A stretch of DNA of 64,000 bases from Thecamonas trahens ATCC 50062 (lineage: Eukaryota; Apusozoa; Apusomonadida; Apusomonadidae): NCBI RefSeq assembly GCF_000142905.1, contig NW_013657678.1, forward strand, positions 83,877-147,876. Direction: 5' to 3'. Below the pieces are notes generated by a model that was not told where the DNA came from, did not search any database, and saw only the letters and a program-made list of their open reading frames with translations. Within the stretch, counting starts at the first letter, position 1; the number at the start of each line of letters is the position of its first letter. A program made the translations under genes and the position numbers. Shown here in pieces: positions 59,943-64,000 of this stretch.

Positions 59943-62258
59943 CACGCTTGGTCTGCGTCTCACTTCCGGTGGTGTCTATGACAACGCTTGACTTGGCCCG
60001 CTTGTGCCGTGGAAGGTCATCGTCTGTGGACTCACGGCGGCGCTTGTTGCTGCCAGCCAATGTAGCCCGGGTCCGGTGGAGGAACAGCCGTGCTACGGGC
60101 GACGCGCCTGCCACAGCGAGCAGGCTCTGCAGTAAGGCAGCGGGCTCGTCTACAGCGGCAAGCTCGGCGTCCAGCACCGCCCACATTCGCGCCTGGGTCT
60201 CCTCCTCCCAATTGAGGCTCGCATCAAAGACAGGCTCGCTGCCGTGGATCGGCGCTGCCAGCAGTGTTGCACCTGTGCTTGCGCGAAGCTCAGCAAAGTT
60301 GGCCAGCATGGCATATCCCGCGTGCTGTGCAAAGCTCGCCAGCGTCGCCGTGCGGTGATCATCCGTCAGCGTCAGCTCGGAGCACTGCAGCAACCGTGCG
60401 AGCGCAGTGACTGTCCTTTCCGGCCAGACGGTGACCAGACATGTCACCAAGTGGCCGAGATCGTCGGGCGCGAGCGCAGCGATGCTTGGCCACACGCTGC
60501 TGTCGTTGGTGGCGAGAAGCCAGGCTGCCAAACTCGCACCTGGCCAAGTCGAAGCCAGCGCGTCGCGAAGTGGCGATGCCCGGCCCATGACGGCGTCGAT
60601 AATGGCGACGCGGTCAGGCTGAAGGCAGCGCTGCAGCCATTCCGCGAGCGCGGTCGGCGAGTAGCCCTTGCGGCCATCGACGGCGAGAACGTGCGAGACG
60701 AGGGCGCGGAGCGTATCGCGATCAGAGCCTGCACTGGCTGCGTCACCTTCCACCAGACGGCGGAGATGCCGCCCAAAGAGCACTAGTTCGTCGGGCACAT
60801 CGGTGTGACTAGTTCCGCACTGCTGCACTTCGGCTTGAGCGGCAGAGTCGTTCTGACGCCCAGAAGCAGCCTCTGGGAGGGCTTGCTGGGATGGCAGCAG
60901 CCGCGACAGCCGGGAGCGAAGCTCCGGCGAGAGCGGTGCGGCGGCAAAAACAGTTTTGGGCGATGGAATCAAGCCTGCAGCGACAACAGCGCCGACTGCA
61001 GCAGATGCTCGTGCTTTTGGATCTGGTCCCATCTCGGCGCCAGCCGCCAAAGAGCTGAGCACTAACGATGCGAGCGGGACAAAGTCCGGCAGCGAGTGGC
61101 GGAGCAGGAGCGCGGCAGGTTCGAGACGCGCCGTCTCGTGCGGCGCACCAGTAAAGGTGAGCCAGTCGCTAACAAGCGCGGTGCCAAGCTGGTCAACCCG
61201 ATCCAGCCCTAGCTGCAGTCCAAGGCCGACGAGCCAGCCCGCGAGCATCCATGGCGGAACGGTGGCTCGGCTCCGGGCGCGGAGGCATCGAACAGCAAAC
61301 CGGATGGCGGAAGTGAGCTCGGCTAGCGTGGCGTCGCTACGGGCAGTGCTCCAGCCCCGGGAGGTGACGAGCCAAGTCTGATACCGACCCTGGCTGCCGA
61401 CCTGAACGTGGCCTGCCATCCACTCGAGCCGCGCTGCGAGCTGCGGATCGAGCCGGTAACGGCAAAAGACCGATGCTGCCGCTGCCTCGTGCGCGATCTG
61501 CCACTCGGGGAAAGGCGCAGTCAGTCGAAGCACGGCGTCTGCACCTGCCGGCTGCAGCGCGTCAGGCAGCTGAAGCGCGAGGCGGGAGGTGAGCTGCTGC
61601 ACGCTTGTCCGGAGCTGAGTATGGCCGCGGCTGCCAAGGCTGGGCTCCATCTCGAGCAGGGCAATGAGGCAGGCGGCAAGGACTGGCGGCGCCTCAGCAG
61701 CGAGCCAGGCTGCTGCCGGCTCGAGGGCGACACAGAGCCAGCCCAGAGTAGCAGCAGCGAGCGGGCCCATGACCGCCGGAGCCAAGGTGGAGGCAATGAG
61801 GCCGAGTACATGTGCAAAGCGGACAATGCGCATGCGAAGGAGGTGGTCGACAAGGCGCAGCGCCGCCATCTGTGCAGACGGGCGGACGACTCGCCATCGG
61901 TTCGTGACGAGCCACGCGAGCCGATCGGCGCACCCAGCGTAGCCATCGGTAACCGCATGCGGCAGCAGCACCAGCAGCTCGTCCTGTGCCGCCACATCGG
62001 CGCCTGCCGCCATCACACCATACATGATGCCCACACCAAGCCGCGCGGCCACCGCCGCCCCGCGCGCCGCCGCCTCTTGCACAGCTTCGGCCGCTGCTTC
62101 GGCCTCCTTCCCGGCGACGAGCTGCTCTAGCACCGCATACGCCGCCTCCCACTCGCCGTCAATCTCCGTGTCGCGGGCGTCGAGCCGAGCATACACCCGC
62201 ACAGGCGATGTTGGAGGGGCCGCAGCTGGAGCGACGACAGCAGCGGCATGTTCCCGAT

Positions 62259-62298
<40 letters not shown>

Positions 62299-62361
62299 CC
62301 CCTCCTTCCGCCCTCTTCCTGCCCGCAAAGACCCGATGCCATGGCGCTTGTCCGATTCCAT
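59917..62361 (-). CDS. INTS3: Integrator complex subunit 3 (INTS3)
   Basis: This encodes 814 aa. The N-terminus is MESDKRHGIGSLRAG, then a Gly/Arg run encoded by a GACCCC hexamer repeat (62253-62302). From about 60 on the sequence follows INTS3: GVGIMYGVMAAGADVAAQDELL, LVTNRWRVVRPSAQMAAL, and the diagnostic YRLDPQLAARLEWMAGHVQVG, QGRYQTWLVTSRG, ALVSDWLTFTG and LEPAALLLRHSLPDFVPL (human [44 protein letters not shown]). The C-terminus carries a basic KRRR and HKRAK cluster, probably nuclear localisation. INTS3 belongs to the Integrator complex, which cleaves nascent transcripts including snRNA precursors, and it also forms the SOSS ssDNA-repair complex. Confidence 0.9.
62253..62302. repeat. coding GACCCC hexamer array in INTS3
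   Basis: About seven copies of GACCCC on the plus strand, in frame within INTS3 exon sequence, encode an Arg/Gly run near residue 25-35. Confidence 0.85.
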
Positions 62362-62587
62362 ACGAATGACGTGCCCCCACCCCCCCTCAGATAGTCACCC
62401 TTGCCAGCTCAACAGAAGGCGACAAGAGTTGGCTTCCGCGACCGACCCCACCGCCCCCCTCCCCACCGCCGCCGCCGCCGCCACCTGGCAGTCGATCCCT
62501 CGTGACGTGGTGAGACCCACATGCGTCCTGTCCTCAGTCGCTCTCGGCCACACCGCTCTGCACCCCACCTCTCTCCACACATACATC

Positions 62588-64000
62588 ATGGGTGCGTCCA
62601 TACGTGACGTGTGTCTGTTGGCGTACGCAATGGTGGCTACGGCCATCCTGCTGTACATCTTCACCTCGGGCACCGGCTCGGCCTCGCTCGACGCCGCCCG
62701 CAACTCGCGGGCAAAGTGCAAGATCGATCTGGTCCACGCGCTGGAGAACGTCGATACGCTGTACGAGCAGCTGGACAAGGAGCAGTCGCGTTCGGGACGG
62801 CTTGCGTCCCAGATCGAGTCGATGAAGGAACGCTTGCAGCAGGCCGAGGATGAAGCCAAGGGTGCCGTGGCCAACGCCGAGCGCCTGGCCGAGCAGGTCG
62901 AGGCGCTGCGCGAGGCCGACAAGATGCTGCAGGAGGCAGTCGACTCTGCCGACGCCTCGCGCGATGCCATGCGCAAGCAGTTGTTGGAGGTGCAGACGGC
63001 AGCAGCAGCGGCAGCGGCCGAGAACGCGCCGCAGACCTCGGGCGAGCTGCTGGACAAGTGCGCCGAGCTCGGGTGGCGCTCGCCGCAGGTTGACATGGAC
63101 ACCGACGGCAAGCACACCAAGCTCATGCCTGCAGGCCCGCTCCCGCGTGCTCTGGTCTCGGTCACTGGATCCGCAGCGGTTGCTGTCCCGGTCGGCGTGC
63201 CTATCGATCCGCGGACGATGCAGTTCCGCCTGCCCAAGACCACCAAGCGGGTGTGGTTTGACGTCGGCGCCCACCGCGACGCCATGTACACGCTGCCTTT
63301 TGCCAAGGAGCAGGAGGACTTGCTTGTCTTTGCCTTTGAGCCGCTCTACCGCATGTGGGCCGAACTGGCCATCACTCACGCGCATCCGCGGGTGGTGGCT
63401 CTCCCAGCGGCAGTCGCGCCCGACGGCGGCGTCGCTACCTTTCACATGGCTGGCACCGACCAGTGCTCTTCGCTCAAGCCGGTCGATCCCGAGACCGACA
63501 TCTACGACTGGCCCGGTGGATGCACTGAGGTCACCCACGCATACCAGGTTCCGGTCCTCTCGCTCCAGGAGGTGCTCGACGCCCTCCCGCTCCCGACGGT
63601 CCAGTTTGTCAAGATCGACGCCCAGGGCGCAGACTTTGACGTCCTACTCTCGGCAGGGCCGGCGCTCGCTGAAAAGGTAGAGAACGTTGTCGTCGAGGTC
63701 CAGACCAACGTCCCGCTCTACGCCGGCGCCAAGAACGAGACCGATTTTGTCGACTACATGGCCGACGCGGGCTTTGACCTTGTCAAGCGCGCCCTGCAGG
63801 GCCCCAACGAGCTCAACCTTCTCTTCCATAACGCCAAGCTGGGCATCAAGCTCACCAGCGAGGACTGGGACCTGCTTCCGCTCAACATGATCTTTGACGG
63901 CGTGTACGAGGCCAAGGTTGCCGCCGCCTCGGGCGCGCCTGTCCGCGTCAAGAAGGGCTCGCTCAAGGTCAAAGACCGCGACCTGCCTCAGCCCTCAACA
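62588..64000 (+). CDS. membrane-anchored coiled-coil protein with FkbM-type methyltransferase domain (3' truncated)
   Basis: This frame is open from the ATG at 62588 to the window end (471 codons, no stop). An N-terminal anchor (about residues 8-24; VCLLAYAMVATAILLYIF) is followed by a coiled coil at about 40-130 (LDKEQSRSGRLASQIESM, ADKMLQEAVDSADAS). The C-terminal half has the FkbM pattern: VWFDVGAHRDAM (SAM-binding strand I), FAFEPLYRMW, an ALPAAVAPDGG segment, then VKIDAQGADFDVLLSAGP, matching the KIDVEGxExxVLxG motif. FkbM-type enzymes O-methylate sugars or small molecules. The arrangement suggests a type II Golgi or ER protein. The first SAM motif has HRDA rather than GxxS, so activity is not assured. 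Confidence 0.82.
   Translation, partial: MGASIRDVCLLAYAMVATAILLYIFTSGTGSASLDAARNSRAKCKIDLVHALENVDTLYEQLDKEQSRSGRLASQIESMKERLQQAEDEAKGAVANAERLAEQVEALREADKMLQEAVDSADASRDAMRKQLLEVQTAAAAAAAENAPQTSGELLDKCAELGWRSPQVDMDTDGKHTKLMPAGPLPRALVSVTGSAAVAVPVGVPIDPRTMQFRLPKTTKRVWFDVGAHRDAMYTLPFAKEQEDLLVFAFEPLYRMWAELAITHAHPRVVALPAAVAPDGGVATFHMAGTDQCSSLKPVDPETDIYDWPGGCTEVTHAYQVPVLSLQEVLDALPLPTVQFVKIDAQGADFDVLLSAGPALAEKVENVVVEVQTNVPLYAGAKNETDFVDYMADAGFDLVKRALQGPNELNLLFHNAKLGIKLTSEDWDLLPLNMIFDGVYEAKVAAASGAPVRVKKGSLKVKDRDLPQPST

Overview
This window looks like nuclear DNA from a GC-rich, free-living flagellated protist with compact genes. It encodes eukaryote-only machinery (importins, TPX2, Integrator subunit 3, IST1, EDEM, CK2) and ciliary proteins (CFAP20, a TSNAXIP1-like protein). 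It has spliceosomal introns, dense simple-sequence repeats and three runs of N. The style resembles an apusomonad such as Thecamonas trahens; that name is a guess from general character, not a demonstrated identity.

Layout. 1-9 kb: a type I membrane protein, an RWDD4-like protein, a small secreted protein, a myeloid-leukemia-factor protein, a 909-aa protein with an acylation-type N-terminus, and an 80-aa nucleus-encoded C-terminal piece of cytochrome oxidase subunit 1 (Cox1-c). 9-19 kb: a basic Ser-tailed protein, a tyrosine/dual-specificity phosphatase crossing an assembly gap, a MORN-repeat protein, an ATP-grasp protein, mitochondrial ClpX and CFAP20. 19-29 kb: IST1, an EDEM-type GH47 protein, a transportin-3-like karyopherin, a small coiled-coil protein, an MTH1-like Nudix hydrolase and a mitochondrial membrane protein. 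29-39 kb: a hydrolase-START fusion, an FHA-FHA-FN3-kinase, an ankyrin-RBR protein and a CK2-alpha-like kinase. 39-51 kb: IPI1/TEX10, TPX2, an F-box-like protein and importin-beta. 51-64 kb: a TPR co-chaperone-like protein, a three-exon 123-aa protein, a TSNAXIP1-like protein, a USP with a lost catalytic cysteine, a CAP-Gly/SH3 protein, a GH13 enzyme fused to zinc fingers, INTS3 and a truncated FkbM-type methyltransferase.

Gene structure. I could resolve eight introns by matching phase across exons. Seven begin with GTAC, and most lie within the first few tens of codons. Convergent neighbours are packed tail to tail, from 29 bp or less apart to coding overlaps of 8 and 26 bp. C-rich homopolymer tracts on the coding strand sit just upstream of many start codons or in first introns, and two of the three assembly gaps fall in or beside such tracts.

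The genes are mostly unrelated housekeeping functions, as expected for eukaryotic DNA; no operon-like system or mobile element was seen. A loose theme is Ran-dependent transport and spindle assembly: importin-beta, its regulated cargo TPX2 and a transportin-3-like receptor all lie here. The most interesting items are Cox1-c, the zinc-finger/GH13 fusion, the cysteine-less USP, the hydrolase-START fusion and the GTAC intron pattern.
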